Shown here in pieces: positions 18,297 to 27,705 of a DNA stretch of 64,000 nt. The stretch spans positions 186,001 through 250,000 of the forward strand of contig CAWBYA010000006.1 in NCBI GenBank assembly GCA_963792895.1, written 5' to 3'. Position numbers and translations under genes: made by a program. The number at the start of each line of letters is the position of its first letter. Position 1 is the first letter of the stretch. Under the pieces are notes generated by a model. It had not been told where the DNA came from, did not search any database, and saw only the letters and a list, made by a program, of their open reading frames with translations. This stretch comes from UBA6912 sp963792895. Its GTDB lineage: Bacteria; Actinomycetota; Acidimicrobiia; Spongiisociales; UBA5794.

Positions 18297-18441
18297 CCGG
18301 CAACAGTAGGGCCCGAGACGGTCCCCCAGACGCAGGGCCGTCCAGGGCCGTTGGCCTCTGTCGTGCAGTGTGCGACCGGACGTAGCGTTTGGAGGTGGTG
18401 GCGCGACGACGCCGCGGATTCCGGCGGACGTAGGGAGCGAG

Positions 18442-19801
18442 ATGAGAGGTACGGCCCGGTGGTTTGTCGTTGCACTCGCCGCGGCAATGCTCGGGCTCGT
18501 CGCCGTCGCCGTCTTCAGGGGCGACAGGGGGCCGACGCTCGACGCCCAACTCGCCGACCTGATCAGGGCACGAGGGCTGACGGCGCTCGACAGCGGCGCC
18601 GAGCAGCCCGAGCCGTTGGTGGCGCTCGGCGAGGCGCTCTTCTTCGACCCCGAGCTCTCCGGCAATCGCGACATCGCCTGCGCGACCTGCCACCACCCGA
18701 CGCTCGGCTCGGGCGACGGGCTTCCCGTGTCGATTGGGACGGGCGGGATGGGGCTGGGCCCCGACCGGGTACTCGGCGCGGGACAAGCCGCTGATACCGC
18801 GGAACGCTCCGGACGTATGGAATCGAGGAGCTGCGGAGTGGAGGACCATGTTCTGGGACTCCAGGGTCGCCGGCTCCGCCTCCCATGGCTACACGACGCC
18901 GGCAGGCGATGCCCTCCCCGAGGGGCTGCCCGACGTGCTGGCGGTGCAGGCGATGTTCCCGGTGACCTCCGATGCCGAGATGCGCGGCTTCCCCGGTGAC
19001 ATGGACGTTGCCGGGTCGCCCAACGAGCTGGCTGAGCTCGCCCCCGACGATTTCACGGGCATATGGGCAGCGCTCATGGAGCGGTTGCTCGGCATCCCCG
19101 AGTACGTCGACCTCTTTGGGGCAGCGTATCCGGGCACGGCGCCCGCCGACCTCGGCTTCGAGCACGCGGCAACGGCGATCGGCGCGTTCGAGGCGCACCT
19201 GTTCGCAGCAGACACCACCCCATGGGACGCCTACCTCGACGGCGACGACTCAGCGCTCGGCGACGCCGCCAAGCGTGGCGCGCTCCTGTTCTACGGGCCG
19301 GCGGGATGCGCCGCATGCCACTCGGGCTCGTTGTTGACCGACCAGCAGCACCACAACGTCGCTGCGCCGCAGGTGGGACCCGGCAAGGGCTTGGAGTCAC
19401 CCGACGACCTCGGGAGGGCGAGGGAGACGGGCTCGTCCGCCGATCTCTATGCGTTCCGCACCCCGCCCTTGCGCAACGTCGCCGTCAACGGGCCGTGGTT
19501 CCACAACGGCGCCTACACGACGCTCGATGCTGCCGTCCGCCACTTCCTCGACCCGGTGAAGGCGCTGGCCGGGTACGACGCCGACCAGCTCCCGGAGAGC
19601 ATGCGGCTCGTGTACGACGCTCCGGAGCGGATCGCCACGGTGGTCGACTACCTGGACGCGTGGCTCACGCCGATCGAGCTGAACGACGCGGAAGTGGCGG
19701 ACCTCATCGCCTTCTTGGAGGCGCTCACCGACCCGAGGGTCGACGAGATCGCCTCGACGGTGCCCGACCGGGTGCCCAGCGGGCTCCCCGTCGACTCCTA
19801 G
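18442..19801 (+). pseudogene. Dihaem cytochrome c peroxidase / MauG family protein (frameshifted)
   Basis: The gene starts behind AGGGAG with a single N-terminal membrane anchor. The first haem motif CATCH (residues 80-84) is followed by 'GTGGMGLGPDRV'; then the frame breaks at about 18784. Skipping one base restores 'KPLIPRNAPDVWNRG', the second haem motif CAACH and the end of the protein. Restored, it would be about 452 residues. Cytochrome c peroxidases of this family reduce hydrogen peroxide, or in MauG-type members modify partner proteins, outside the membrane. All key motifs survive, so a single-base sequence error is as likely as recent inactivation. Confidence 0.8.
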
Positions 19802-19840
19802 GCGTGACGGACGACCACCACGCCACGCAACCCGCGTCGG

Positions 19841-22354
19841 TCACGTTGGCTCGATCGGGGGTGGGGGGGCAACAATGATGGAGGTGCCGTCGCTGTCGCC
19901 GTCCGGATCGGTGTTGGCAGACGGGTCGTACTCGAGGTTCGGATGGGTCACGTCGGTGATCGTGAACTCGACCTCGTCGACGTCCAGATCGTTGAGCGTC
20001 ACCAGGCACCACCCCTCGTCTCCTGTGACACAGCTCCCTGTGTCGAGGTCGCCCCAGTCGGCCTCGACAGTTGCATCCTGGACGGGGAACCCATAGGTGT
20101 CCTCGATGGTCACGATGACATATGCATCCCAATCCTCGGTCCCGGCAGCCGAAACGCTGTCGATGTCGGCGACGTGCATCATGGTGGCCGGGTCGAATGC
20201 CACGACGGAGGTGGTGGAGTCGGTGAGATCATCGTTGTCCGTGACAATCAGCGTCACGTCGTACGTGCCCGGGGCGGCGTACGTGTGCACGGGGTTCCGA
20301 TCGGTCGATGCACTGCCATCGCCGAAGGCCCATGCCCACGACACGAGATCTCCATCGACATCCGTAGACGCATCGGTGAAGCTGCACTCGAGACCGGTGC
20401 ACTCGGTGGTGAAGGCGGCGACCGGCGGCTGGTCGACAGCCCCACCCGGAATCACCGTCACGCTGTCCGAGTCCTCGTCGCCGATCTCGACGCCGCCGCT
20501 CGTTGCCGAAACAGTTGCCGTGTTGTCGACGACGAAGGGGCCTGCGGCGCACGTCTCGGCACCGATGTCGATCCACCAGATCTGGTCAGAGCTCCAGCTC
20601 ACGCTGAGCTCGCCGTACGAGGGCCCCCCGGTGAGGACGAGGTTCGTCACAACGCCTGGGGCGGCTGCGACTTCGCCAGATTCGCCGAGGTAGCCCCACT
20701 CCACGCCGATATCGGTGGAGCCCGAGTTGAGGATCGCGACCATCTGGGTGCCGTCGGCTTCCCAACAGGATGCGACCGGCCTGATCGTGGTCGACGTGCA
20801 CACCCCGTCACGGTTCGGCTCCGAACCGGGTTGGCATGTTTCGGCCGTCACCGCGGCCGTCGCCGCGATCGCCGGGGTTGGGGCGTCGTCTTCCCCCAGA
20901 GCGACGAACTCGACGGTGACCACCGCCTCGTCGCCGGATCCGAGTACGCCTATCGCACATGCCACGTCCTGGGTGGCCGCCACGGGAGTGCCGGCGCAAT
21001 CGACAGCGGTCACCGTCAGGCGATGGTCGACGGGGTCGGTGACGACAACGTCGTTCAGGTCCCCATCACCCGTGTTGCTCACAGTGAGCGTGAACGAGCT
21101 CGGCTCACCCTGAGCGACCTCGCCGTCCTCGAACGCCTTCACGAGCTCGAGGGGGGCACCGGCAACAACACCGGTGGGCTCGGCGGCCACGTTGTTGGTC
21201 GGAGCAGGATCGTTGGTGATCGCTGAGACCGCGACCTCGTTGCAGAGGTCCTCGGACCCGTCGCATGGCCCGTCGCCCCCGACGCCGGAGCTGGATGCAG
21301 AGCCCGAAACGTCCGCCACGACCGTCACGGTCGTACCGTTGCCCGGCCCAGGTGCGATCGCACCGAGCTCACAGGTCACAACGCCGCCGCTCTCCGCACA
21401 GGTGCCACCGTTGTCTGCGGACGCTACGAAGAAGGTCGTGTCCTCATCGAGTAGATCGGTGACCACGACGCCGTTGGCGACGGCGGGGCCCTCGTTCTCG
21501 ACGGTCACCTGGTAGGTGACGCTGCCGCCGGCCACCGCCGGGTCGGGTGAATCGGTTTGCGTCACCGAGAGGTCGGCATCGGCAGTGAAGAACCGTGCAA
21601 CGTCGGTGAGCCAGACGGTCTGGTTTCCCGTATTGATCCTTCTGCCGTCGCCTGCGGCCGCAGCGGCGAAGCCGGCCTCCACGGCGCCGTGTGCGTCGGG
21701 CGGAATCGCCTCGTCGAGCACGACCCACACCTCGAGAACAACGTCGTCGTCCGCATCGAGTCCCGCAATCTCGAAGGTGCCGAGGATCTCGTCGGCGTCC
21801 ACGGTCCAGTCGTACCCCGCAACGGACGCGTCCCCGCTCGGATCGACGTGGGCTCCATCGCCTCGATCCACAAACGCACACAGGACACCGTGTGCACCGT
21901 CGTAGCCAAAGGCTGCGCCGGTCGTGGTGTGCGTGCTCCAGAATGCCGTCACGGTCACCACGCCACCGTCGAGCATCGCGTCACCGCCGGCCTTGATTCC
22001 CATCTCGAACGCAACGATCTGGCCGAGCGCCAAATCCTCCGGTGAGAGCGACTCGACTCTGCCCCCCGGCGTGTCGACCGGATCGCGGAAGTGGGCCCGG
22101 GGGATGGGGTTGGTGCCTGCGCCCGTGGGGCACTCAGGACCGCCGGGCATGGGGACGGGGGGGACGTATCGCGTTGGATCCGCTGCACCAAACCTGAGGC
22201 GGTACTCCGTGGCGGCGGCATGAGCCTCGGTCGGAGGCCCGACGAGGCCGGACTGCGACACCACGGACACCACCAACGACAACGCTATGAGAAGGAACCA
22301 CGTCTCTGGACTGCGACTACGGACCCATTGATCGGACGACATACGACGTGCCAC
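19841..22354 (-). CDS. Large secreted protein with DUF11 and PKD domains
   Basis: About 837 residues with an N-terminal export signal ('WFLLIALSLVVSVVSQSG'). After an N-terminal region of about 230 residues come two DUF11-type Ig-like repeats ('ADLSVTQTDSPDPAVAGGSV…', 'LELVKAFEDGEVAQGEPSSF…'), then a cysteine-containing module, then a PKD domain with 'WAWAFGDGS' and 'HTYAAPGTYDVTL', and a C-terminal beta module. No sorting signal or C-terminal anchor is evident; it ends in a proline-rich tail. A surface or matrix role fits. The chosen GTG lies 6 nt after GGAGG; an ATG 12 bp later is possible. The opposite-strand frames are shadows. Confidence 0.82.
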   Translation of the reverse strand: MARRMSSDQWVRSRSPETWFLLIALSLVVSVVSQSGLVGPPTEAHAAATEYRLRFGAADPTRYVPPVPMPGGPECPTGAGTNPIPRAHFRDPVDTPGGRVESLSPEDLALGQIVAFEMGIKAGGDAMLDGGVVTVTAFWSTHTTTGAAFGYDGAHGVLCAFVDRGDGAHVDPSGDASVAGYDWTVDADEILGTFEIAGLDADDDVVLEVWVVLDEAIPPDAHGAVEAGFAAAAAGDGRRINTGNQTVWLTDVARFFTADADLSVTQTDSPDPAVAGGSVTYQVTVENEGPAVANGVVVTDLLDEDTTFFVASADNGGTCAESGGVVTCELGAIAPGPGNGTTVTVVADVSGSASSSGVGGDGPCDGSEDLCNEVAVSAITNDPAPTNNVAAEPTGVVAGAPLELVKAFEDGEVAQGEPSSFTLTVSNTGDGDLNDVVVTDPVDHRLTVTAVDCAGTPVAATQDVACAIGVLGSGDEAVVTVEFVALGEDDAPTPAIAATAAVTAETCQPGSEPNRDGVCTSTTIRPVASCWEADGTQMVAILNSGSTDIGVEWGYLGESGEVAAAPGVVTNLVLTGGPSYGELSVSWSSDQIWWIDIGAETCAAGPFVVDNTATVSATSGGVEIGDEDSDSVTVIPGGAVDQPPVAAFTTECTGLECSFTDASTDVDGDLVSWAWAFGDGSASTDRNPVHTYAAPGTYDVTLIVTDNDDLTDSTTSVVAFDPATMMHVADIDSVSAAGTEDWDAYVIVTIEDTYGFPVQDATVEADWGDLDTGSCVTGDEGWCLVTLNDLDVDEVEFTITDVTHPNLEYDPSANTDPDGDSDGTSIIVAPPPPIEPT

Positions 22355-22746
22355 CACGCACCTCCACTCGCCGGTCTGTGCTCCGGCGTTCCTGGCCGAC
22401 GGCCCCTCCAGATCATGGGGCCCACTCCGTCCAGCGCTACTACCACCTGGCCGGTGGAGAACCACTTTCTCGTTTCCGAGAGGCGCCGTCTCGTTTCCGA
22501 GAGAGACGCCGCAGCGCTGCTCCGACCATATCCACTCCTGTCGTCAGCGAGCGTGCAATCCACAGCCCTCCAGCGGAGAATGAGCCGATTGGCCCACCCG
22601 AAGCGGTCTGGGTCATCCGCCCCGGCGACGTGAACCCTCACTCTCTAGTTGAGGGAAAGGGTGAGGCGGCGACGGTCGGTGACCAGCAGTGGAGGGGATG
22701 AGCGCCTGGGCGGAGCGAGTAGCCTCCTGCCGCCCCAGGAGGAACC
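22355..22746. other. Divergent intergenic region (392 bp)
   Basis: This gap separates the secreted DUF11/PKD gene from the DUF885 gene. It holds a tandem 15-bp repeat (22468-22503, listed separately) and a small hairpin CCCTCA/TGAGGG at 22635-22655. No convincing gene is seen. Confidence 0.5.
22468..22503. promoter_or_regulatory. Tandem 15-bp operator-like sites
   Basis: TCTCGTTTCCGAGAG occurs at 22468-22482 and again, unchanged, at 22489-22503. The 21-bp period puts both on the same face of the helix. Each copy has inverted arms (TCTCG/CGAGA), as expected for a dimeric regulator. It lies between two divergent genes. Confidence 0.5.
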
Positions 22747-24432
22747 GTGACGTTCGAGCAAACCCACCCGATCTTTGCGCTCAGCGACATGCTCGTCGAT
22801 GAGCTCTGCGAGCTCTACCCAGACTCGGCAACGTATCTCGGCGTCGATGGATTCGACGACCGATGGCCGGACTTGTCCCCCGATGGCGTGGCACAAGCCG
22901 CTGCCGCAGTCCGCGAGATGCGAAGACAGGTGGAGGCAACGCCACACGCGGAGAACCGGTGGGAGGAGCTCGCCATCCTGGTCGCCAAAGACGAGCTGGA
23001 TCGGATGATCCAGGGATACGACGACGACGACCCACAGCGCGACCTCAACTCGATATCGTCATCGCTCCAGAACCTGCGGGAGACCTTCGATCACATGAAG
23101 CAGGAGACGGCGGACGATTGGTCCAACATCGCCGCCCGGCTCGAAGGGATGCCTTCTGCTCTCGGCGGCTACACCGCGACGCTCGACGAGGGCAGGCGCC
23201 GCGGGATGGCCGTACCGATCCGCCAAGTGGAAGAAGCCATTCGCCAGGCCGAGGTACAGGCTTCGAGTGAATCGGCTTTCCTCGGTCTGGGCGAGGCGCT
23301 TGCAGCACGCAACCTCGGCAACAACGCCCTCGCTGATCGAGTCCGGAGCGGCGTTGCGACCGCACAGAACGCCTATGCCGAGCTGGCCGAGTACCTCCGC
23401 ACGATCTATGCGCCGAACGCACCGCACAAAGACGCAGCAGGACCCGACCGGTATCGGCAACAGGTGCGCAAGATGCTCGGCACGGTCATCGACCCCCAGG
23501 AGGCCTACGACTGGGGATGGTCGGAAGTGGCCGCTCTCCGAACTCGCATGGAGACCGTGGCCGAGGAGATCGCACCCGGCGGCGGCATCCCTGGAGCGCT
23601 GGATGTGTTGAAACACGATGAGACGAGGGCGGCGGCGACCCCCCAGGATCTCGTCACCTTCCTCTCCGCCCGTGTGAACGAATCGCTCGAACGACTCGCA
23701 GACACTCACTTCGACGTGCCGGACCACATCCGCAGGTGCGACGTCAAGCTCGCGCCGCCCGGAGGGGCCCTCGGCGCCTACTACGTAGGCCCCAGCGAGG
23801 ATTTCACCCGGCCGGGCTCAGTGTGGTGGTCGATCCTCCCCAACGAGCCGCGACCGCTCTACGAAGATGTCACGACGGCCTACCACGAGGGTTTCCCCGG
23901 GCACCACCTCCAGGTCGGTATCCAGGCCTCGCTCGACGAGCATCTGAGCCGTTTTCACCGCCGCTGGGTGTGGATGCCGGGCACCGGTGAGGGTTGGGCG
24001 CTCTACGCCGAGCGGCTGATGGACGAGCTCGGCTACCTGGACAAGCCCGATTACGTGTTCGGGTACCTGGCCGGACAGATCCACCGAGCCTGCCGGGTGG
24101 TTGTCGACATCGGCTGCCACCTCGAGCTCCCTATCCCCACCGACCAGCCGTTCCACCCCGGAGAGCCGTGGGCCTACGAGACGGCGGTCGAGATGCTGGT
24201 GCAGTACGCAACGCTCGACACGCCCTATGCCGAGTCGGAGGTCACGCGCTACCTGGGCTGGCCGGCGCAAGCCATCGCCTACAAGCTGGGAGAACGCGAG
24301 ATCCTGCGCCTCCGCAACGAGCGATCGGCTGCGGCAGGCGATGCCTTCGACCTGCGAGCCTTCCACGCTCGGCTGCTCGAGGTCGGGCCAGTCGGCCTGG
24401 ACCTCATGCGGAGGTTCGTGCTCGACGGCTGA
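22747..24432 (+). CDS. DUF885 family protein (putative zinc peptidase-like)
   Basis: The 561-residue protein belongs to DUF885, a family related to zinc-dependent peptidases. The motif TAYHEGFPGHH (His380, Glu381, His385) is the likely metal-binding helix. 'GTGEGWALYAERLMDELGY' supplies the conserved downstream Glu. No signal peptide is seen, so it is probably cytoplasmic. The GTG start follows AGGAGG. DUF885 proteins are of unproven substrate; oligopeptidase activity is a reasonable guess. The tandem operator sites upstream may control it. Confidence 0.88.
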   Translation: MTFEQTHPIFALSDMLVDELCELYPDSATYLGVDGFDDRWPDLSPDGVAQAAAAVREMRRQVEATPHAENRWEELAILVAKDELDRMIQGYDDDDPQRDLNSISSSLQNLRETFDHMKQETADDWSNIAARLEGMPSALGGYTATLDEGRRRGMAVPIRQVEEAIRQAEVQASSESAFLGLGEALAARNLGNNALADRVRSGVATAQNAYAELAEYLRTIYAPNAPHKDAAGPDRYRQQVRKMLGTVIDPQEAYDWGWSEVAALRTRMETVAEEIAPGGGIPGALDVLKHDETRAAATPQDLVTFLSARVNESLERLADTHFDVPDHIRRCDVKLAPPGGALGAYYVGPSEDFTRPGSVWWSILPNEPRPLYEDVTTAYHEGFPGHHLQVGIQASLDEHLSRFHRRWVWMPGTGEGWALYAERLMDELGYLDKPDYVFGYLAGQIHRACRVVVDIGCHLELPIPTDQPFHPGEPWAYETAVEMLVQYATLDTPYAESEVTRYLGWPAQAIAYKLGEREILRLRNERSAAAGDAFDLRAFHARLLEVGPVGLDLMRRFVLDG

Positions 24433-24495
24433 TGCAACCGGATCGCGTGTTGCGGGGTTCTACTCCATGAGCGACCACCGAGGAGCAGTCCGCCG

Positions 24496-25062
24496 ATGAC
24501 CGATCGAACTGGCCCGCTGCGAGAGCTGGCGGACCGTCTCGCCACCGATCGTGATGCTGCGTTCCCGGACCTCGTGCGGCACCTGCAAGACCCCGTGTTC
24601 TCAGGTGTGCTCCGGCTGACGAACAGCAGAGCCGCCGCCGAGGACGTCACCCAAGAAGCGTTCGTGCGGGCGTACCGTGCGCTGGAGCGCTACCCGGAGA
24701 CGCAGATTCGCACGCTCGAGCTGCGGCCGTGGTTGTGGACGATCGCTCTCAACCTCTGCCGCAATCGGGCGAGAACGCAGAGCCGAAGACCCACGGAGGT
24801 CGCCCTGGCCGCACACGACGCCCCGGCGCCAGAGTCGACCGAAGACGATGCAATCTCAGCGGTTGACGACGCATGGCGGAGGCGACTTGCGACCCTCGCC
24901 GGACCGGTCCGCGCTGCGGTCGTGCTCCGCCACGTCGTCGGCATGAGCTACGAGGAGATCGGCGCAGCGCTCGACAGACCGACGGGCACCGTGAAGTCGG
25001 ACGTCCATCGCGGCATCTCACGACTCCGTACCTTGCTCATCGACGAAGGAGCCGAACTGTGA
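24496..25062 (+). CDS. ECF-type RNA polymerase sigma factor
   Basis: A 188-residue sigma-70 family protein of ECF size. Region 2 carries 'AAEDVTQEAFVRAYRALERYPE' and 'WLWTIALNLCRNRAR', and region 4 'RAAVVLRHVVGMSYEEIGAALDRPTGTVKSDVHRGISRLR' with its helix-turn-helix. The stop overlaps the start of the Ada-like methyltransferase by 4 bp, the position usually held by an anti-sigma factor. The partner, rather than a membrane anti-sigma, may therefore set its activity; this is inference. Confidence 0.92.
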   Translation: MTDRTGPLRELADRLATDRDAAFPDLVRHLQDPVFSGVLRLTNSRAAAEDVTQEAFVRAYRALERYPETQIRTLELRPWLWTIALNLCRNRARTQSRRPTEVALAAHDAPAPESTEDDAISAVDDAWRRRLATLAGPVRAAVVLRHVVGMSYEEIGAALDRPTGTVKSDVHRGISRLRTLLIDEGAEL

Positions 25063-25838
25063 CCAACGCAACCGTCAGCAACGCAGACGTCGAGCGCAGC
25101 CTCGCCCAGCTCGCCACGAACGCCCCAGCCGGTCTCGCACAGGCCGTACTCGCCGCAACCGGCATGATCGACCAGGTCGCGACGATCGCCGGTCCCGTCG
25201 GTCCGCTGCGGATCGTGTTCGGCGCTCACGGCGTGTCTGGCTGCGTCCCCGTAGAGCACTGGGACGACCATGTCGCCCGCACCCGGGGGCGGCCCGCCGT
25301 TGAGGTCGACAGCCTCCCCTCACGGCTCGGAACTCTGGTTGCGCGCGCCCTCGCGACCGGGAAGCTCGGGAAGCTCGAGGTCGACCTCGCCGGCTTGAGC
25401 GAGTTCCAGCAGGCTGTGCTCCGCAAGACGGCCGAGATCCCTCCAGGCGAGGTGCGTCCGTATGGCTGGGTCGCCCGCGAGATCGGCCGGCCCGGCGCGG
25501 TTCGGGCAGTGGGTTCCGCGCTCAACAAGAACCCAGTTCCTGTCATCGTCCCGTGTCATCGAGTGAGCCGCAGCGATGGCCACCTCGGCGACTATGCGTA
25601 CGGGGCAGGCATGAAGCGCGACCTGCTCTCGGCGGAGGGCCTCGACCCCGATGCGATCGAAGCGCTCGCATCGGATGGCGTCCGCTACATCGGCAGTGAC
25701 ACCACCAACATCTTCTGTCTTCCAACCTGCCGTGCGGCCCGACGCATCACGGAATCGCACAAGGTCGGGTTCCGCTCGGACGGGGCCGCACGAGCCGCCG
25801 GCTATCGAGCGTGCAAGGTGTGCCGCCCGGCGGCGTGA
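25059..25838 (+). CDS. Methylated-DNA-protein cysteine methyltransferase with C-terminal Ada metal-binding domain
   Basis: The 259-residue protein joins an O6-alkylguanine-DNA alkyltransferase to an Ada-type zinc domain. The methyltransferase part has the active-site PCHRV (Cys166) and the upstream 'RPYGWVAREIGRPGAVRAVGSALNKNP'. The C-terminal part has four cysteines, C220, C224, C252 and C255, in the spacing of the E. coli Ada zinc site (C38, C42, C69, C72), where the first is the methyl-phosphotriester acceptor. In Ada that domain is N-terminal; here the order is reversed and no AraC-type domain is present. It starts with GTG within the sigma factor stop. It may repair DNA and sense alkylation. 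Confidence 0.9.
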   Translation: MTNATVSNADVERSLAQLATNAPAGLAQAVLAATGMIDQVATIAGPVGPLRIVFGAHGVSGCVPVEHWDDHVARTRGRPAVEVDSLPSRLGTLVARALATGKLGKLEVDLAGLSEFQQAVLRKTAEIPPGEVRPYGWVAREIGRPGAVRAVGSALNKNPVPVIVPCHRVSRSDGHLGDYAYGAGMKRDLLSAEGLDPDAIEALASDGVRYIGSDTTNIFCLPTCRAARRITESHKVGFRSDGAARAAGYRACKVCRPAA

Positions 25839-25908
25839 CAGTGCGCATGTCGCTGCGGCGGGTCGCTGGGTGCGAGGCGCGCTCTCGTCATTCGGGTCGC
25901 GAGTCGCA

Positions 25909-25936
25909 TTGACACGCTCCTCGGCTGTGGCATCCT
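25909..25936 (+). promoter_or_regulatory. Sigma70-type promoter of the two-component pair
   Basis: TTGACA at 25909-25914 and CATCCT at 25931-25936 are 16 bp apart. The -10 ends 8 nt before the GTG at 25945, so the transcript would be leaderless or nearly so. Confidence 0.55.
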
Positions 25937-25944
25937 GAGCCGCT

Positions 25945-26959
25945 GTGGGAACCTTCGCACACGATGCCACCGCTTTTCGGGCCAGTACCGACGACCTCGA
26001 TCGGCTCGCCGCGTTCCCAGAGCAGAACCCGAATCTGGTCATCGAGACCGACCTGAGCGGGTACGTCACCTACCTGAACCCCGTAGCGGCAGCACGCTTC
26101 CCCGGGCTGCGGGACGGCTCGGACACCTCGCTCCTGACGGACCTCACCGACTTCGCTGCATCGTTCTTGGCCGAGGGGCGCGAGTTTGCCAGCCGCGAGG
26201 TGACCGCCGGTGACGCAGTATTCGAGCAGAAGGTGTGCCACACACCTGCAGGTGATCAGACGGTCCTGCGGGTGTACTCGCACGACATCACTGCGTTGAA
26301 GAACGCGGAGCGTCAGATCGCCGAGTTGGCGCGCCGGGTGATCCACACGCAAGAGGCAGAGCGCCACCGGGTCGCCCGCGAGCTGCACGACGAGGCCGGT
26401 CAGGCGCTCGCCGCGCTCGAAGATCAGCCTCCAGTTGCTCGTCGCCGACGCGCCGGACATCATCAGGGGCAACCTGGAGGACGCCATCGGCCTGGTCGAG
26501 TCGACGAGGGAGCAGATACGCCGGCTTGCATACGGCCTGCGCCCAGCCGCCCTCGACGCGCTCGGGCTGAGCCGGGCCATCGAACACCTCTGCGCCGAGA
26601 CGACGGAGCGAACGCACCTCTCGGTCACCTACCGAGGCCGTGATGTCGGGCCGCTGACAGACGAAGCAGACGTGTGCCTCTACCGGTTCGTCCAAGAAGC
26701 GCTCACGAACGCTGCCGTACACGCCGACGCACGCCGTGCTTACGTGCGGCTGAGCGCCGGAGACGATGCCATCCGGCTCCGAGTTGCCGACGATGGCGTC
26801 GGCATGGATCCCGGAATACTCGACGACCCGGTCAGGGCAGGTCTTGGCATCGTGGGCATGCGAGAGCGCCTCGCTCTGTTGTCCGGCCGGCTGGAACTGA
26901 CCTCTGTGCCCGAAAGAGGCACCGAGCTGGTCGCGATCCTCCCGACGGACGTCGCCTGA
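25945..26959 (+). pseudogene. NarL/DegS-type sensor histidine kinase (frameshifted)
   Basis: The kinase begins with a PAS domain ('NPNLVIETDLSGYVTYLNPVAAARFPGL'), followed by a HisKA_3-type helix with ARELHDEAGQ as phosphoacceptor box. At about 26419 one extra base breaks the frame; skipping it gives 'KISLQLLVADAP', then the dimerisation helix and a HATPase domain ('VQEALTNAAVHA', 'DDGVGMDP', 'GLGIVGMRERL'). Restored, it has about 337 residues. It lacks transmembrane helices, so it would sense a cytoplasmic signal. Its stop overlaps the regulator start by 1 bp (TGATG). The well-kept C-terminal half argues for a sequence error. Confidence 0.8.
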
Positions 26960-27606
26960 TGATCCGCGTCGCCGTTGCCGACGACCACCACCTCGTGCGC
27001 GAGGGCATCCGTGCGGTGTTCGCCCAGGCATCGGACATCGACGTCATCGGCGAGGCAACCAACGGTCGAGAGGCGCTCGACCTCGCCCGCGACCATCAGC
27101 CGGACGTGATGGTGATGGACCTCACGATGCCCGAGATGAGCGGCATCGAGGCCACGGCGCAGATCCGCAAGCTCGAGCTGGAGACCCAAGTGGTCATCCT
27201 GTCGATGCACGCCGACCCCGCGCTGATCCGGGAAGCGCTCCACGTCGGAGCGCTCGGTTACGTCCTGAAGGGCTCTGTGGCAGACGAGCTCGTGCTCGCC
27301 GTCAGGGCTGCCAAGCGGGGAGCGAGCTACCTCACGCCGGCTGCCTCGGCGACGATGCTGGCCGACAACGCGGCAGGCAGCGGCGACGAGAGCGACGAGG
27401 CAAACCTCCTCACCGATCGAGAACGGCAGGTGCTTGGCCTCATCGGGGAAGGTCTCACCAACCGAGCCATCGGCAGCAAGCTGGGCATCAGCATCAAGAC
27501 GGTGGAACGGCACCGGACCAACCTGATGGCGAAGCTCGACGTCCACAGCATCGTCGAGTTGATCCGGGTCGGCATCAAACTCGGCATCATCGAGCTCGAG
27601 GACTGA
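26959..27606 (+). CDS. NarL/FixJ-family response regulator
   Basis: A 215-residue two-domain response regulator. The receiver has the acidic pocket at D8-D9, phospho-acceptor D54 in 'VMVMDLTMPEM' and K104 in 'YVLKGS'. A linker of about 40 residues leads to a LuxR-type helix-turn-helix ('LTDRERQVLGLIGEGLTNRAIGSKLGISIKTVERHRTNLM'). The ATG overlaps the kinase stop by 1 bp, so the pair is translated together. Two small membrane-associated genes follow and are candidate targets. Confidence 0.95.
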   Translation: MIRVAVADDHHLVREGIRAVFAQASDIDVIGEATNGREALDLARDHQPDVMVMDLTMPEMSGIEATAQIRKLELETQVVILSMHADPALIREALHVGALGYVLKGSVADELVLAVRAAKRGASYLTPAASATMLADNAAGSGDESDEANLLTDRERQVLGLIGEGLTNRAIGSKLGISIKTVERHRTNLMAKLDVHSIVELIRVGIKLGIIELED

Positions 27607-27705
27607 ACAGCCGCCCGGAGCGGATGCTGGGTGGCGTGACTACCCCACACGGGTGAAGCCCTCACCCCATTGCGGGAGGCAGTCCGGGCCACCATCCTGT
27701 CGTTC

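Noticed and set aside
19943..21226. Plus-strand open frame opposite the DUF11/PKD gene
   Set aside because: Composition is His/Arg/Val-rich shadow, and the minus strand encodes clear Ig-like and PKD domains.
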